Shown: in pieces, positions 28,494 to 37,442 of the stretch
How positions within the stretch are numbered: the stretch's first letter is position 1
Layout: each line of letters starts with the position of its first letter
Source: Bacteroidales bacterium
GTDB taxonomy: Bacteria > Bacteroidota > Bacteroidia > Bacteroidales > WCHB1-69
Reading direction: 5' to 3'
Length of the DNA stretch: 64,000 nt
Assembly (NCBI GenBank): GCA_017525245.1
Contig: JAFXTE010000020.1
Coordinates: forward strand, 1 to 64,000
The notes under the pieces: model-generated
Databases searched by the model: none
What the model saw: only the letters and a program-made list of their open reading frames with translations
Told to the model about the DNA's origin: nothing
Translations under genes and position numbers: made by a program

Positions 28494-29051
28494 ATGAAAA
28501 ATCCGAAACTATCTGGCCGTTATGCCAAAGCGCTTTTTGATTACGCCTCTGAAAAAGACAAAGTTGAAGAGGTGTGTGGAGATCTCCGACTCTTTGCGGA
28601 TGTTTTGAAAGAAAACCGTGAATTGCAATTGCTATTGCGGAATCCTGTCATTGAGCCTCATCAAAAACACAAGATTTTCGAAAGCATCTTCAACGGCACC
28701 CTTCAGGAAACTACTTATCAGTTTTTGGATGTCCTGCTGAAAAAGAAACGTGAACCAGCTTTGGACACCATCTGTGAAGAGTTTTTCAAATTGTATAACG
28801 CAGCCCATAATATCCGTCCTGTAACCATCACGACCGCTCAGCCCTTAGGCGATGAATTGAAGGAAAAAATCACGCAAATGCTGGTGGAACAAACCCATGC
28901 CACCATTAACTTGCAACAAATTGTGGATCCTGAAATCATCGGCGGTTTTATGATACAGATGGGCGACTACTATTTGGATTCCAGTATCTTATCCAAAATC
29001 AACAAGTTAAGACAAGAGTTTTCGCAAAACATGTTTCAAGTACAATTTTAA
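28494..29051 (+). CDS. atpH: ATP synthase F1 subunit delta
   Basis: A 185-aa peripheral-stalk subunit joining F1 to the b subunits. Its N-terminal part, LSGRYAKALFDYASEKDKVEEV, and the later NPVIEPHQKHKIFESIF are characteristic. The C-terminal end has the conserved IIGGFMIQMGDYYLDSS stretch. It leads atpH-atpA-atpG; in most relatives it would follow atpF directly, but here atpBEF lies some 31 kb away. Confidence 0.94.
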   Translation: MKNPKLSGRYAKALFDYASEKDKVEEVCGDLRLFADVLKENRELQLLLRNPVIEPHQKHKIFESIFNGTLQETTYQFLDVLLKKKREPALDTICEEFFKLYNAAHNIRPVTITTAQPLGDELKEKITQMLVEQTHATINLQQIVDPEIIGGFMIQMGDYYLDSSILSKINKLRQEFSQNMFQVQF

Positions 29052-29063
29052 ATAAGCATATTC

Positions 29064-30653
29064 ATGGCAGAAATAAAACCTTCAGAAGTTACTTCTATCC
29101 TACGTCAGCAATTAGAAAATTTCAACCAGAAATCCGAGATGGAAGAGGTTGGAACCGTGTTGCTCGTGGGCGACGGCATTGCCCGTGTCTATGGCCTGCA
29201 CAACGTCTGCTCCGGTGAATTGGTGACGTTCAGTACCAAAAACGGCGACGAAATCACCGGCATCGCCCTCAATCTTGAGGAGGACAACGTGGGTGTCGTG
29301 CTGCTCGGCGACTCCAAATCGCTCAACGAGGGCGACATTTGCAAACGCACCGGCCGCATCGCCTCCATCAAAGTCGGTGAAGGCTTGTTGGGCCGTGTCA
29401 TTAACACGTTAGGCGAGCCTATCGATGGCAAGGGTGCGATCGAAGGGAAACTCTTCGAGATGCCCATTGAGCGCAAGGCTCCCGGCGTCATCTACCGCCA
29501 ACCCGTGAAAGAACCGTTGCAGACCGGTATCAAGGCCATCGATGCCATGATCCCAATCGGTCGCGGACAACGTGAGCTTATCATCGGCGACCGCCAAACG
29601 GGTAAAACGGCTATCGCCATCGACACCATCATCAACCAGAAGTCTTTCTACGAACAAGGCAACCCCGTATATTGCATCTATGTGGCTGTGGGACAGAAAG
29701 GTTCCTCCGTGGCTGCGTTAGTGAAAACCCTTACGGAACGCGGTGCCATGCCCTACACCATCGTGGTGACCGCCACCGCGTCGGACGCCGCCGCCATGCA
29801 GTTCTACGCCCCGTTCGCGGGTGCCGCCATCGGCGAGTTTTTCCGTGACACCGGCCGCAGCGCCCTCATCATCTACGATGACCTTTCGAAACAGGCTGTC
29901 GCTTATCGTGAGGTTTCCTTGCTGCTCCGTCGCCCGCCCGGACGCGAGGCCTACCCTGGCGATGTCTTCTACCTCCACTCCAGACTGTTGGAACGTGCCG
30001 CCAAAATCATCGAATCCGATGAGATTGCCGCCAAGATGAACGACCTGCCCGAAACGCTGAAACCCATCGTGAAGGGCGGCGGTTCCCTAACGGCTCTGCC
30101 CATCATCGAAACCCAGGCCGGCGACGTGTCCGCCTATATCCCGACCAACGTGATTTCCATCACCGACGGCCAGATCTTCCTGGAGACATCCCTCTTCAAC
30201 GCCGGTGTGCGTCCCGCCATCAACGTTGGTATCTCCGTGTCGCGTGTGGGTGGTAACGCGCAGATCAAGTCCATGAAGAAAGTGGCCGGCACCCTGAAAC
30301 TCGACCAGGCACAATACCGCGAGATGGAGTCGTTCGCAAAGTTCGGCTCCGATGTGGATGCCGCCACACAGTTCATCCTCGACAAAGGCGTGCGCAACGT
30401 GGAAATCTTGAAACAACCGCAATACACGCCTTACAAGGTGGAAGAGCAGATTGCCATCATCTTCTGCGGTTCCCGCGGTCTGTTGCAGCATATCCCCGTC
30501 ACCAGCATCCGCAATTTCGAGACCGAATTTATCTCCTTCATGCACTCCAACCACCAAGATGTCCTTGACACATTAGCCAAAGGTGTCATCAATGACGAAA
30601 TCATGCAGCAACTGACCGATGCCTGCGCTGAGGTGGCTAAAAAATACGAATAG
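29064..30653 (+). CDS. atpA: ATP synthase F1 subunit alpha
   Basis: A 529-aa regulatory nucleotide-binding subunit of the F1 hexamer. P-loop GDRQTGKT lies near residue 175. The beta-barrel start [10 protein letters not shown], the [18 protein letters not shown] region and the arginine-finger region with [14 protein letters not shown] are intact. It starts 12 bp after atpH and ends 2 bp before atpG, so the genes are translationally close. The catalytic beta subunit gene atpD is not in the window. Confidence 0.98.
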   Translation: MAEIKPSEVTSILRQQLENFNQKSEMEEVGTVLLVGDGIARVYGLHNVCSGELVTFSTKNGDEITGIALNLEEDNVGVVLLGDSKSLNEGDICKRTGRIASIKVGEGLLGRVINTLGEPIDGKGAIEGKLFEMPIERKAPGVIYRQPVKEPLQTGIKAIDAMIPIGRGQRELIIGDRQTGKTAIAIDTIINQKSFYEQGNPVYCIYVAVGQKGSSVAALVKTLTERGAMPYTIVVTATASDAAAMQFYAPFAGAAIGEFFRDTGRSALIIYDDLSKQAVAYREVSLLLRRPPGREAYPGDVFYLHSRLLERAAKIIESDEIAAKMNDLPETLKPIVKGGGSLTALPIIETQAGDVSAYIPTNVISITDGQIFLETSLFNAGVRPAINVGISVSRVGGNAQIKSMKKVAGTLKLDQAQYREMESFAKFGSDVDAATQFILDKGVRNVEILKQPQYTPYKVEEQIAIIFCGSRGLLQHIPVTSIRNFETEFISFMHSNHQDVLDTLAKGVINDEIMQQLTDACAEVAKKYE

Positions 30654-30655
30654 TT

Positions 30656-31534
30656 ATGGGCAACCTGAAGGAAATACGCACGCGCATCACCTCAATTGAA
30701 TCGACGCAGAAGATCACCAGTTCCATGAAACTGGTGTCGGCTGCCAAGCTCCGCCGCGCCCAGACCGCCATCCAGCATCTCCGTCCTTACTCCCAGAAAT
30801 TGAACGAGATACTGAACAATCTGGCCGGTTCCAATACGGGCACTGAGCCGTCTCCGCTTTTTGAGACGCGCGAACCCGAAAAAGTGGTCATCGTGGTCAT
30901 CACTTCGAACAAAGGACTTTGTGGCGCGTTCAATTCGAATATTGTCAAGACTGTCAACCATCTGGTGACAGAAAAATATGCCGAACAGCAACGTGCCGGC
31001 AACGTGCAACTGATTTGTTTCGGCAAAAAAGGCAAAGAACAGCTCAGCAAACAGTTCCCTGTATCGTTTTACAACGAAAAGCTGTTGGACAACCCCGACT
31101 TCACCGAAATCTCCTCTCTGGCTGATGATTTAATGAAACGGTTTATCAATCACGAAGTGGACAAAGTTGACATTGTCTATAACCAGTTCCTGAACGCCGC
31201 GACACAACGGGTCACCATAGAGGACTACTTGCCCGTCAACCCAATCGAGGCCGATGAAGAAAAAAAGGTGAACAAAGACTATATTATCGAACCATCCGCT
31301 GACAAACTGCTGTCAGAACTGATTCCCAAGATATTGCGTACACAGCTGTACAAAACATTGTCAGACTCCATCGCCTCAGAGCACGGTGCCCGCATGATTT
31401 CCATGACCAAGGCCACGGACAATGCCACCGAAATTCTGCGAGACCTGCGTCTGAAGTACAACAACGCCCGCCAGTCATCCATCACGAACGAATTGATTGA
31501 GATTGTGAGCGGCGCCAACGCATTGAACGGATAG
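30656..31534 (+). CDS. atpG: ATP synthase F1 subunit gamma
   Basis: A 292-aa central rotor shaft. The N-terminal helix LKEIRTRITSIESTQKITSSMKLVSAAKL and the C-terminal helix with SMTKATDNATEILRDLRLKYNNARQSSITNEL carry the family signature. The middle SNKGLCGAFNSNI motif is present. Last gene of the atpHAG unit. Its TAG stop is followed at once by a heptamer array and then a two-way terminator. Confidence 0.97.
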   Translation: MGNLKEIRTRITSIESTQKITSSMKLVSAAKLRRAQTAIQHLRPYSQKLNEILNNLAGSNTGTEPSPLFETREPEKVVIVVITSNKGLCGAFNSNIVKTVNHLVTEKYAEQQRAGNVQLICFGKKGKEQLSKQFPVSFYNEKLLDNPDFTEISSLADDLMKRFINHEVDKVDIVYNQFLNAATQRVTIEDYLPVNPIEADEEKKVNKDYIIEPSADKLLSELIPKILRTQLYKTLSDSIASEHGARMISMTKATDNATEILRDLRLKYNNARQSSITNELIEIVSGANALNG

Positions 31535-31576
31535 TTGGCTGTTGGCTATTAGCTATTGGCTTTTAGCTGTTGGCTA
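31535..31576. repeat. Heptamer array at the atpG stop
   Basis: Six units (ttggctg, ttggcta, ttagcta, ttggctt, ttagctg, ttggcta) directly after the TAG stop. Confidence 0.85.
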
Positions 31577-31590
31577 TTAATGCAAAAATT

Positions 31591-31618
31591 AAAAGGCGGC
31601 TCTTGCGAGTCGCCTTTT
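31591..31618. terminator. Two-way terminator between atpG and pruA
   Basis: Stem AAAAGGCG/CGCCTTTT (31591-31598, 31611-31618), extended inward with one mismatch to a TTGC loop. A-run and T-run flanks serve both converging genes. Confidence 0.85.
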
Positions 31619-31643
31619 AATATGTTCATGTTGTTCCACAGGA

Positions 31644-33269
31644 TTATCCGAGGAAAGGATAGCCGTAGTCCGTGGCGGGAACGTAAGTTTCCTTGATGCA
31701 GCGGGAGCTGATCCAGCGGACGAGGTTGAGGATGCTGCCGGCTTTGTCGTTGGTGCCGGATGCACGGGCACCGCCGAAAGGTTGGCAACCCACCACCGCG
31801 CCTGTCGGCTTGTCGTTGATGTAGAAGTTGCCGGCACAATGGCGCAAAATGTTCTCGGCCTGCATGATAGCGTAACGGTCGCGAGCGATGATGGAGCCTG
31901 TGAGAGCGTACGGAGAAGTCTCGTCGCAAACGTGCAACATCTCTTCGTATTTGTCGTCCTCATAGACATACACCGTGATGACCGGTCCGAAGATTTCCTC
32001 GCGGATGGACTCGTAATCGGTGGTCTTGGCCAGGATGATGGTGGGCTCCACAAAATAACCGACAGATTTGTCATAGTTGCCGCCGAGCACGATTTCCGCA
32101 TCCTTGGAGGCTTTTGCACGGTCGATGTAACCGGCGATATTGTCAAAGGACTTTTCATCGATGACAGCGTTGATGAAGTTGGAGAAGTCACGGACATCGC
32201 CCATCTTCACCGTCTTCATCATATCTTTAATATGTTTCAGCGTTTCATCCCAAATGGATTTAGGCACATATGCGCGGGAAGCGGCAGAGCATTTCTGACC
32301 TTGATACTCGAAAGCGCCACGAAGGATGGCCACAGCCAGTTCGCGTGCGGGAGCGGTCTTGTGTGCGAAGATGAAATCCTTGCCACCCGTCTCACCCACA
32401 ATCTTCGGGTAAGTGTTGTAGATGTCAATGTTCTCACCGATGAGTTTCCAGAAACTCTTGAAAGTGCCGGTGCTACCGGTGAAGTGGATACCCGCCAGAT
32501 GCGGTGACTTGAAGGCCACGTCGCTGATGACGGAGCCGCTGCCGGGCAGGAAGTTGATGACACCGTCAGGAAGACCAGCCTCCTGGAGGAGTTTCATCAG
32601 GTAGTAGTTGGAGAGGATAGCCGTGGTAGAAGGTTTCCAGATGGTGACATTACCCATCAATGCGGGTGCCACGTTGAGGTTCAACGCAATAGAGGTGAAG
32701 TTGAACGGAGTGATGGCATACACGAAACCCTCCATGCCGCGATACTCGTTGCGGTTGAGCGTGGCGTGGTCGGAGATGGGTTGTTGGCTGTACAGCTGGG
32801 AAGCGAAATAGGTGTTGAAGCGCAGGAAGTCGATGGCTTCGCACGGGCAGTCGATTTCAGCCTGCATCGGGCTTTTTCCCTGGCCCAACATACAAGAAGC
32901 GTTCAGAATATAGCGGTACTTGGTTGCGAGAAGTTCGGCAGCCTTCATCATGATGGAAGCGCGTTGGATCCACGGGGTCTCTTCCCAATCTTTCTTAGCG
33001 GCCATAGCTGCATCAATAGCCATCTGCACCTCTTTTTTGCCCACTTTGTGGTATTTGGCCAGCACGTGACTGTGCTCGGTAGGCATCACCACCTGACCCA
33101 TGTCACCGGTTCTGACCTCTTTTCCGCCGATAATCAGCGGAATCTCAATCTCTTGGTTATATTGTCTTTCTAATTCTTTTTGCAATAATGCTCTTTCCGG
33201 AGTACCGGGTGCATAAGAGAAAACCGGTTCGTTCTGCGGTTCTCTGAAAACATAATTGGCGTTGTTCAT
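31644..33269 (-). CDS. pruA: L-glutamate gamma-semialdehyde dehydrogenase
   Basis: Oxidises glutamate semialdehyde (pyrroline-5-carboxylate) to glutamate with NAD in proline degradation. The 541-aa length and sequence match the single-domain enzyme. The substrate and cofactor regions TPFNFTSIALNLN, FTGSTGTFKSFWK and VGETGGKDF are present, with the catalytic cysteine in QGQKCSAASRAY. No proline dehydrogenase gene is nearby. A -7 box lies upstream at 33319-33326. Confidence 0.97.
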   Translation of the reverse strand: MNNANYVFREPQNEPVFSYAPGTPERALLQKELERQYNQEIEIPLIIGGKEVRTGDMGQVVMPTEHSHVLAKYHKVGKKEVQMAIDAAMAAKKDWEETPWIQRASIMMKAAELLATKYRYILNASCMLGQGKSPMQAEIDCPCEAIDFLRFNTYFASQLYSQQPISDHATLNRNEYRGMEGFVYAITPFNFTSIALNLNVAPALMGNVTIWKPSTTAILSNYYLMKLLQEAGLPDGVINFLPGSGSVISDVAFKSPHLAGIHFTGSTGTFKSFWKLIGENIDIYNTYPKIVGETGGKDFIFAHKTAPARELAVAILRGAFEYQGQKCSAASRAYVPKSIWDETLKHIKDMMKTVKMGDVRDFSNFINAVIDEKSFDNIAGYIDRAKASKDAEIVLGGNYDKSVGYFVEPTIILAKTTDYESIREEIFGPVITVYVYEDDKYEEMLHVCDETSPYALTGSIIARDRYAIMQAENILRHCAGNFYINDKPTGAVVGCQPFGGARASGTNDKAGSILNLVRWISSRCIKETYVPATDYGYPFLG

Positions 33270-33318
33270 AATGATTTTTTGTTCTTAAAAAATTAATGTT
33301 AGAATGTAAAAAACGGTG

Positions 33319-33326
33319 CAAAAATA
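33319..33326 (-). promoter_or_regulatory. -7 box for pruA
   Basis: CAAAAATA on the plus strand is TATTTTTG on the minus strand, 50 bp before the pruA start. Confidence 0.6.
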
Positions 33327-33359
33327 CAAAAAAAATGTTCAGTTCAATTTGCGGTCGGC

Positions 33360-33383
33360 AGAGACGCAAAATTTTGCGTCTCT
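33360..33383. repeat. GAGACGC palindrome overlapping a stop codon
   Basis: A perfect 24-bp palindrome with the GCAAAATTTTGC core also found at 2833. On the minus strand its first bases complete the TAG stop of the 33382-33894 gene. Confidence 0.9.
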
Positions 33384-33894
33384 AATAAGCCCACTTTTGC
33401 ATATCGGCCTTCAAAATCTGGATAGCCAACTCCACCACAGGTTTTTGGGAGGTGACGGCCAAAACGGTCTCCGCGAACTCCCGGCTTTCGGCATTCTTGT
33501 CCATGTCGGCGGCCACAGTATTGATGATGGCCTCGATGTCGCCTTTGGCATCGCAAATTTTCTCCCACACCTTGTCGGAGATGTAAATCTGTTGCGAAAG
33601 GTTATGCTCGAACTCACTGCGGATGGCGGTGAGCAACAGATTCTGCTCCTGCGCCACCGTCAATCCGGCTGTATGGATGCGCATGATCAGCTGGTTGGGG
33701 TCAATGCGCTCCAAAAAAAGTGCCATACGCTCGTAGGCCTGCAGACGCAGCGGCAGCACCACCGACTGGTTCTTCTTGCTGTTCTCCAACGCGGCAATCT
33801 TCGCCTTGGATTCCATTATCATTTTGGTGACATAGACCGCGCCCGCGACCATCACCACAATTCCTGCCAAAATGCAAATTCCTAATATATTCAT
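33382..33894 (-). CDS. Hypothetical membrane-anchored protein
   Basis: A 170-aa protein with one N-terminal transmembrane helix (residues 2-24, GICILAGIVVMVAGAVYV), a short coiled-coil-like stretch (IMESKAKIAALENSKKN), then a helical cytoplasmic domain beginning VVLPLRLQAYERMALFLERI. This layout is common in Bacteroidota but I know no function for it. The -7 box at 34052 would give a leader that includes the heptamer arrays. The last codons run into a palindromic repeat that provides the TAG stop. Confidence 0.7.
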   Translation of the reverse strand: MNILGICILAGIVVMVAGAVYVTKMIMESKAKIAALENSKKNQSVVLPLRLQAYERMALFLERIDPNQLIMRIHTAGLTVAQEQNLLLTAIRSEFEHNLSQQIYISDKVWEKICDAKGDIEAIINTVAADMDKNAESREFAETVLAVTSQKPVVELAIQILKADMQKWAY

Positions 33895-33908
33895 TATTTA
33901 AGGTTTTA

Positions 33909-34045
33909 GACGTTGGACGTAAGACGTAAGACTTTGGGGTTTTACGTTAGTTTCAAGTCTTTAGTCATATTGTCCTTCGTTGTTCATTCTTTATGTTTCA
34001 AGTTGTAAATCTCAAGTCCTAAGTCACAAATCTCAAGTCTCAAAA
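33909..34045. repeat. Opposed heptamer arrays in the divergent intergenic region
   Basis: Block one (gacgttg, gacgtaa, gacgtaa, gactttg; 33909-33936) and block two of opposite sense (ctcaagt, cctaagt, cacaaat, ctcaagt, ctcaaaa; 34011-34045). The sequence between is irregular. The whole lies in the leader of the minus-strand hypothetical gene. Confidence 0.75.
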
Positions 34046-34051
34046 GCGCGG

Positions 34052-34059
34052 CAAAAGTA
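34052..34059 (-). promoter_or_regulatory. -7 box for the hypothetical gene
   Basis: CAAAAGTA on the plus strand is TACTTTTG on the minus strand. It is 158 bp from the start codon, so the leader would be about 150 nt and contain the heptamer arrays. Confidence 0.5.
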
Positions 34060-34106
34060 CATAAAAATCACAAAACATTAGGTTAACGTGTCATTTAAAA
34101 AAAAAG

Positions 34107-34114
34107 TATCTTTG
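34107..34114 (+). promoter_or_regulatory. -7 box for the DRTGG operon
   Basis: TATCTTTG, an exact TAnnTTTG match 41 bp before the DRTGG gene. Confidence 0.6.
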
Positions 34115-34155
34115 CAGATTATTTTTCAAAAACATTTATAGAAAAGAATTTAGAA

Positions 34156-34503
34156 ATGACACTCGAAGAAATTAAAACGCTGGTTAATGGCGAGGTTATT
34201 TGTGGCGATGATTATTTGGATCATCAGATTGAAAGTGTGTTCGCCTCTGATTTGATGAGCGATGTACTCACCCTGAAAGACATCAACAATCTTCTGTTAC
34301 TCACTGGTTTAAGCAACCTGCAGTCCATTCGGACATGCGAGATGTCGGACATCAGCTATCTGCTGATTGTGCGTGGCAAAGAGGTGACGGAAGAGATGAA
34401 GGAGCTGGCAGAAGACAACGACATGGTGGTTATCCGCACGGGATTTTCCATGTACAAGACCGCCGGCATCTTATACAACGCTGGCTTACCAGCAGTATAT
34501 TAA
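34156..34503 (+). CDS. DRTGG domain protein
   Basis: A 115-aa single-domain protein of the DRTGG type: residues 10-25 NGEVICGDDYLDHQIESV, VFASDLMSDVLTL and a late VVIRTGFSMYKTAGILYNAGL. DRTGG domains accompany regulatory and hydrogenase-linked proteins and may bind a ligand. The neighbours, an HATPase and a HydS-like Fe-S protein on the same strand, make up a conserved-looking set. First gene of the cluster; 26 bp separate it from the next. Confidence 0.85.
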   Translation: MTLEEIKTLVNGEVICGDDYLDHQIESVFASDLMSDVLTLKDINNLLLLTGLSNLQSIRTCEMSDISYLLIVRGKEVTEEMKELAEDNDMVVIRTGFSMYKTAGILYNAGLPAVY

Positions 34504-34529
34504 CCCATTATGAACCAAAATCTTACATT

Positions 34530-34943
34530 ATGAATTTCGAATATCATGTTGAAGGCGGAGATTTCACCAACGCGGGTTCCACATCCAGTCAGGTGAAACG
34601 GATGCTCAAGAAAATCGGGGTGAGCCCCGAAATCGTCAAGAAGACTGTCGTGGCGTTGTATGAAGCGGAAGTCAACATTGTGGCGCACGCTTATCGTGGC
34701 GACATTTTCGTGGATTTGGAGGAAGACCACGTGAAAATCGTCCTTGCCGACGAAGGCCCTGGCATTCCGGACATTGACAAGGCCATGCAGAAGGGCTACT
34801 CCACCGCCTCCCAGAAAGTCAGGGAAATGGGCTTCGGCGCCGGCATGGGCCTCCCCAACATCAAAAACAACTCCGACTCCCTTAACATCACCTCCGAAGT
34901 CGGCAAAGGAACCACCATCGAGTTCATCAACTATTTCCAGTAG
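34530..34943 (+). CDS. Anti-sigma-factor-like ATP-binding protein (HATPase)
   Basis: A 137-aa GHKL-fold protein like RsbW serine kinases. The N box is EAEVNIVAHAY, G1 is LADEGPGIPD, and G2 is FGAGMGLPNIKNNSDS. It lacks any sensor or receiver domain. ATG 34530 (MNFEYHVEGGDF) is used because the longer open frame overlaps the DRTGG gene. Sitting between DRTGG and a HydS-like protein, it likely passes a redox or hydrogen signal by binding or phosphorylating a partner (inference). A palindrome supplies its TAG stop. Confidence 0.88.
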   Translation: MNFEYHVEGGDFTNAGSTSSQVKRMLKKIGVSPEIVKKTVVALYEAEVNIVAHAYRGDIFVDLEEDHVKIVLADEGPGIPDIDKAMQKGYSTASQKVREMGFGAGMGLPNIKNNSDSLNITSEVGKGTTIEFINYFQ

Positions 34944-35003
34944 AGACGCAAAAATGTTTGCGATATTTCGCAAATCAATGGACGCGAAAATTCGCGTCCC
35001 TAC
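34940..35003. repeat. Composite GTAGAGACGC element overlapping a stop codon
   Basis: Outer arms GTAGAGACGC (34940-34949) and GCGTCCCTAC (34994-35003) enclose two further hairpins: tttgcga/tcgcaaa, and gacgcgaa near 34981-34998. It looks like a nested or fused pair of palindromes. The TAG stop of the HATPase gene is bases 2-4. Confidence 0.8.
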
Positions 35004-35006
35004 TTC

Positions 35007-35058
35007 TATAACCTATAACCTATAACCTTCTATAACCTATAACCCATAACCCATAACC
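35007..35058. repeat. Heptamer array (tataacc)
   Basis: Seven units of tataacc or cataacc, with a 3-bp slip after the third. It starts 3 bp after the composite palindrome and ends 9 bp before the next start codon. Confidence 0.85.
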
Positions 35059-35067
35059 TTTAAAACT

Positions 35068-36444
35068 ATGGCCGAAGATTTCCACCACGCATTAAAATTC
35101 AAATATGACCTCTGTATCGGATGCTCGCACTGCACGGGCGTGTGCCCCACTAGCGCCATCCATGTTGAGGACGGGCATCCTGTGCTTGACCCGAACCGTT
35201 GCGTTGATTGCGGGCGATGCTATGTGGCCTGCCCGATGAACGCCATCTATATCGAACAGGATGACTTTCAGACCATTTACGATTACAAGTATCCAGTTTT
35301 GCTGGTGCCGTCCATCTTTCTGGCCCAGTTTGAGGAGAAAATCCGCGAGCGCACTATCCTTTCGGCATTGCTCCACCTCGGCTTCAAAGATATCTACGAA
35401 GTGGAAAAAAGTGTGGATTTCATCAAGGAATATATCCGCAGAGACCTCGAAAACGGAAATGCTCCTTGCGAAAAACCGGTCATCTCGTCGTTCTGCCCGG
35501 CTATCGTGCGCCTCATCCAAGTGAAATTCCCTGTGTTGGTGGACAATATCTATCTTGTGAAGGCCCCGTTCGACATGACTGCCGAGTATATCAAGAAAAG
35601 TCTGACGGAAAAAGGGGTGAAACAGGAGGACATCGGCATTTTCTATGTGTCGCCGTGCGCCGCGAAGATAGCCGCTATCAAAAGCCCCGTCGGCGAGGAA
35701 AAATCCCCCGTGTCGGGCGTTATCAACATGAACTATCTGTACAGCAAGGTGTTGCGTGTAATCAAGACTGGCGAATATAAGATGTGTGACGAGTCTATCC
35801 GTTTCCACCGGCTGTCGAAAGCCAGCATCACCTATCCGCTCACGGGCGGGGAGACTAAAATGCTGCGAATTGGCCGCAACCTGGCCATCGACGACATTCA
35901 CAACGTGTCTGAATTTTTGGAGAAAGTGGAAGACGAGGACATTCAAGATATTGATTTCCTGGAACTTCGAGCCTGCGATGGCAGCTGCTGCGGCGGCATT
36001 CTCACGGCCGAAAACCGCTTCCTTATGATCGAACGCCAGCGCAAAAGGATGCAAAAATGCTCTGACGAAGTGGATAGCGAGGACAACGACCTGCTCAACT
36101 ATTTCGACTATTTAGCCGACAAACGGCATGTCAGCGAGGTGGAGCCGCGTTCTATGGATAAGATGGATGATAATGTGGCGGCGGCCATGCAGAAGATGAA
36201 ACGGGCGTTCGAGATCAACCAGAATCTACCGCAAGTGGATTGTCACCTCTGCGGCTATCCGTCCTGCAAAGCTCTTGCCGAAGCCGTTGTCACGGACAAA
36301 GCACAGATCCAACAATGCATCTTCGTGCAGCGCGCCATGGAGCATTACGACCTCCTCACCCCAAAGGAGGCACACGACATCTCCGCCAAAGTGTGGGGCG
36401 CAAAAAAGACGGATCCCACCATTGCGAAGAATCTGAATCTTTAA
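35068..36444 (+). CDS. [FeFe]-hydrogenase-like sensor protein (HydS type)
   Basis: A 458-aa cytoplasmic Fe-S protein. Two 4Fe-4S ferredoxin motifs lie at residues 16-27 (CIGCSHCTGVCP) and 45-56 (CVDCGRCYVACP). The hydrogenase core follows: L1 SSFCPA (C143), L2 YVSPCAAK (C197) and L3 LRACDGSCCGG (C303, C307). These keep the four H-cluster cysteines, but the usual proton-relay cysteine before C143 is Phe. A C-terminal FeS domain CHLCGYPSC (392-400, plus C417) replaces a PAS domain. The layout and the loss of the relay residue fit a sensory rather than catalytic protein. hydG at 47179 could mature an H-cluster. Confidence 0.85.
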   Translation: MAEDFHHALKFKYDLCIGCSHCTGVCPTSAIHVEDGHPVLDPNRCVDCGRCYVACPMNAIYIEQDDFQTIYDYKYPVLLVPSIFLAQFEEKIRERTILSALLHLGFKDIYEVEKSVDFIKEYIRRDLENGNAPCEKPVISSFCPAIVRLIQVKFPVLVDNIYLVKAPFDMTAEYIKKSLTEKGVKQEDIGIFYVSPCAAKIAAIKSPVGEEKSPVSGVINMNYLYSKVLRVIKTGEYKMCDESIRFHRLSKASITYPLTGGETKMLRIGRNLAIDDIHNVSEFLEKVEDEDIQDIDFLELRACDGSCCGGILTAENRFLMIERQRKRMQKCSDEVDSEDNDLLNYFDYLADKRHVSEVEPRSMDKMDDNVAAAMQKMKRAFEINQNLPQVDCHLCGYPSCKALAEAVVTDKAQIQQCIFVQRAMEHYDLLTPKEAHDISAKVWGAKKTDPTIAKNLNL

Positions 36445-36446
36445 AA

Positions 36447-36481
36447 TGGTTATGGGTTATTGGTTATTGGTTATTGAAGCT
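36447..36481. repeat. Heptamer array, copy of 28347-28381
   Basis: Units tggttat, gggttat, tggttat, tggttat, tgaagct, identical to the pyrE-proximal block. It starts two bases after the TAA stop of the HydS-like gene. Confidence 0.9.
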
Positions 36482-36486
36482 GTGTG

Positions 36487-37377
36487 ATGGCGGATTTGTG
36501 GGGAATACTATGGGAAGTGATAAAGGAGTCGGTCTCCATCACGCTGTTGGTGTTGTTGCTGATGGCGGTGGTGGAGTCTATCAATATTTCCTCGTCAGGG
36601 CGTTTGTTCAAGAAATTGCATGGGAAACCTGTGGCGGAGGTGGCGATGGCGTGCCTGCTGGGGGCTATTCCCGGTTGCGCCGGCGGCTTTGTAGTGGTCT
36701 CGCTGTTCACCCACCGGTTACTCTCGTTTGGTGCGCTAATTGGCGGTATGGTGGCCACTTTCGGCGATGAAGCCCTCTTTTTAGCCGCACAAAGCCCCAA
36801 ACAGGCCCTCGTTCTGACCGGTGTTTTATTCGTCATCGGTTTCGTGACCGGACTGCTTTTGCAAAAAATACCCGCCAGAACATTAGCCACTTCCGAAACC
36901 CACGATTTTGTCCTTCATGAAGAGCACCAACATCTCCACGAAAATCCTCATGACCGACACTGGAAAGAGCGGATTATCCATTTTTTCCGGGAACACCTTT
37001 GGGAACATGTCATCAAACAGCATGCGTTGAAGCTTTTCCTTTACGCTTTCGGTACGCTTTTGGTGTTGGGTGTCCTTAACCAATATTTTGATTTGCAAAC
37101 GATTATGGAGAACAACAGTTGGACAAAATGGCTGTTACTGCTGATTGCGGTGGGCATCGGATTCCTGCCGGTTTCGGGTCCGCACCTGATTTTCGTGATG
37201 CTGTTTTTACAAGGTAGCATCCCCTTCTCTGTTCTGCTGGCCAATTCCATAGCACAGAACGGTCACGCAGGCATCCCCATGATGGCACAATCGAAACGCA
37301 ACTTCCTCATCATGAAGCTGACAACCATGGCTATAGGGTTGGTGGTTGGCGGAATCCTTTTGGGAATTGGCATTTAG
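36487..37377 (+). CDS. Putative 10TM metal exporter (ArsP_2-like)
   Basis: A 296-aa membrane protein with two halves of about five helices each, split by a His-rich cytoplasmic loop (HDFVLHEEHQHLHENPHDRHWKE). Each half carries a related pore-like motif, LGAIPGCAGGFVVV and FLPVSGPHLIF. This pattern matches the putative manganese / heavy-metal exporter family. The start is ATG 36487; a GTG precedes it. Its place behind the HydS-like gene suggests cotranscription. Confidence 0.8.
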   Translation: MADLWGILWEVIKESVSITLLVLLLMAVVESINISSSGRLFKKLHGKPVAEVAMACLLGAIPGCAGGFVVVSLFTHRLLSFGALIGGMVATFGDEALFLAAQSPKQALVLTGVLFVIGFVTGLLLQKIPARTLATSETHDFVLHEEHQHLHENPHDRHWKERIIHFFREHLWEHVIKQHALKLFLYAFGTLLVLGVLNQYFDLQTIMENNSWTKWLLLLIAVGIGFLPVSGPHLIFVMLFLQGSIPFSVLLANSIAQNGHAGIPMMAQSKRNFLIMKLTTMAIGLVVGGILLGIGI

Positions 37378-37386
37378 CTTAACAAA

Positions 37387-37420
37387 AAAAGGAGAAATCT
37401 CTGTCGAAATCTCTCCTTTT
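37387..37420. terminator. Two-way terminator
   Basis: Arms AAAAGGAGA (37387-37395) and TCTCCTTTT (37412-37420) lie between the converging exporter and cdaA genes. Confidence 0.8.
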
Positions 37421-37442
37421 GTGATATTATCAAGATAAAGCC

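Noticed and set aside
35092-36054. 320-codon minus-strand open frame across the HydS-like gene
   Set aside because: Antisense shadow; the plus frame carries all the Fe-S motifs.
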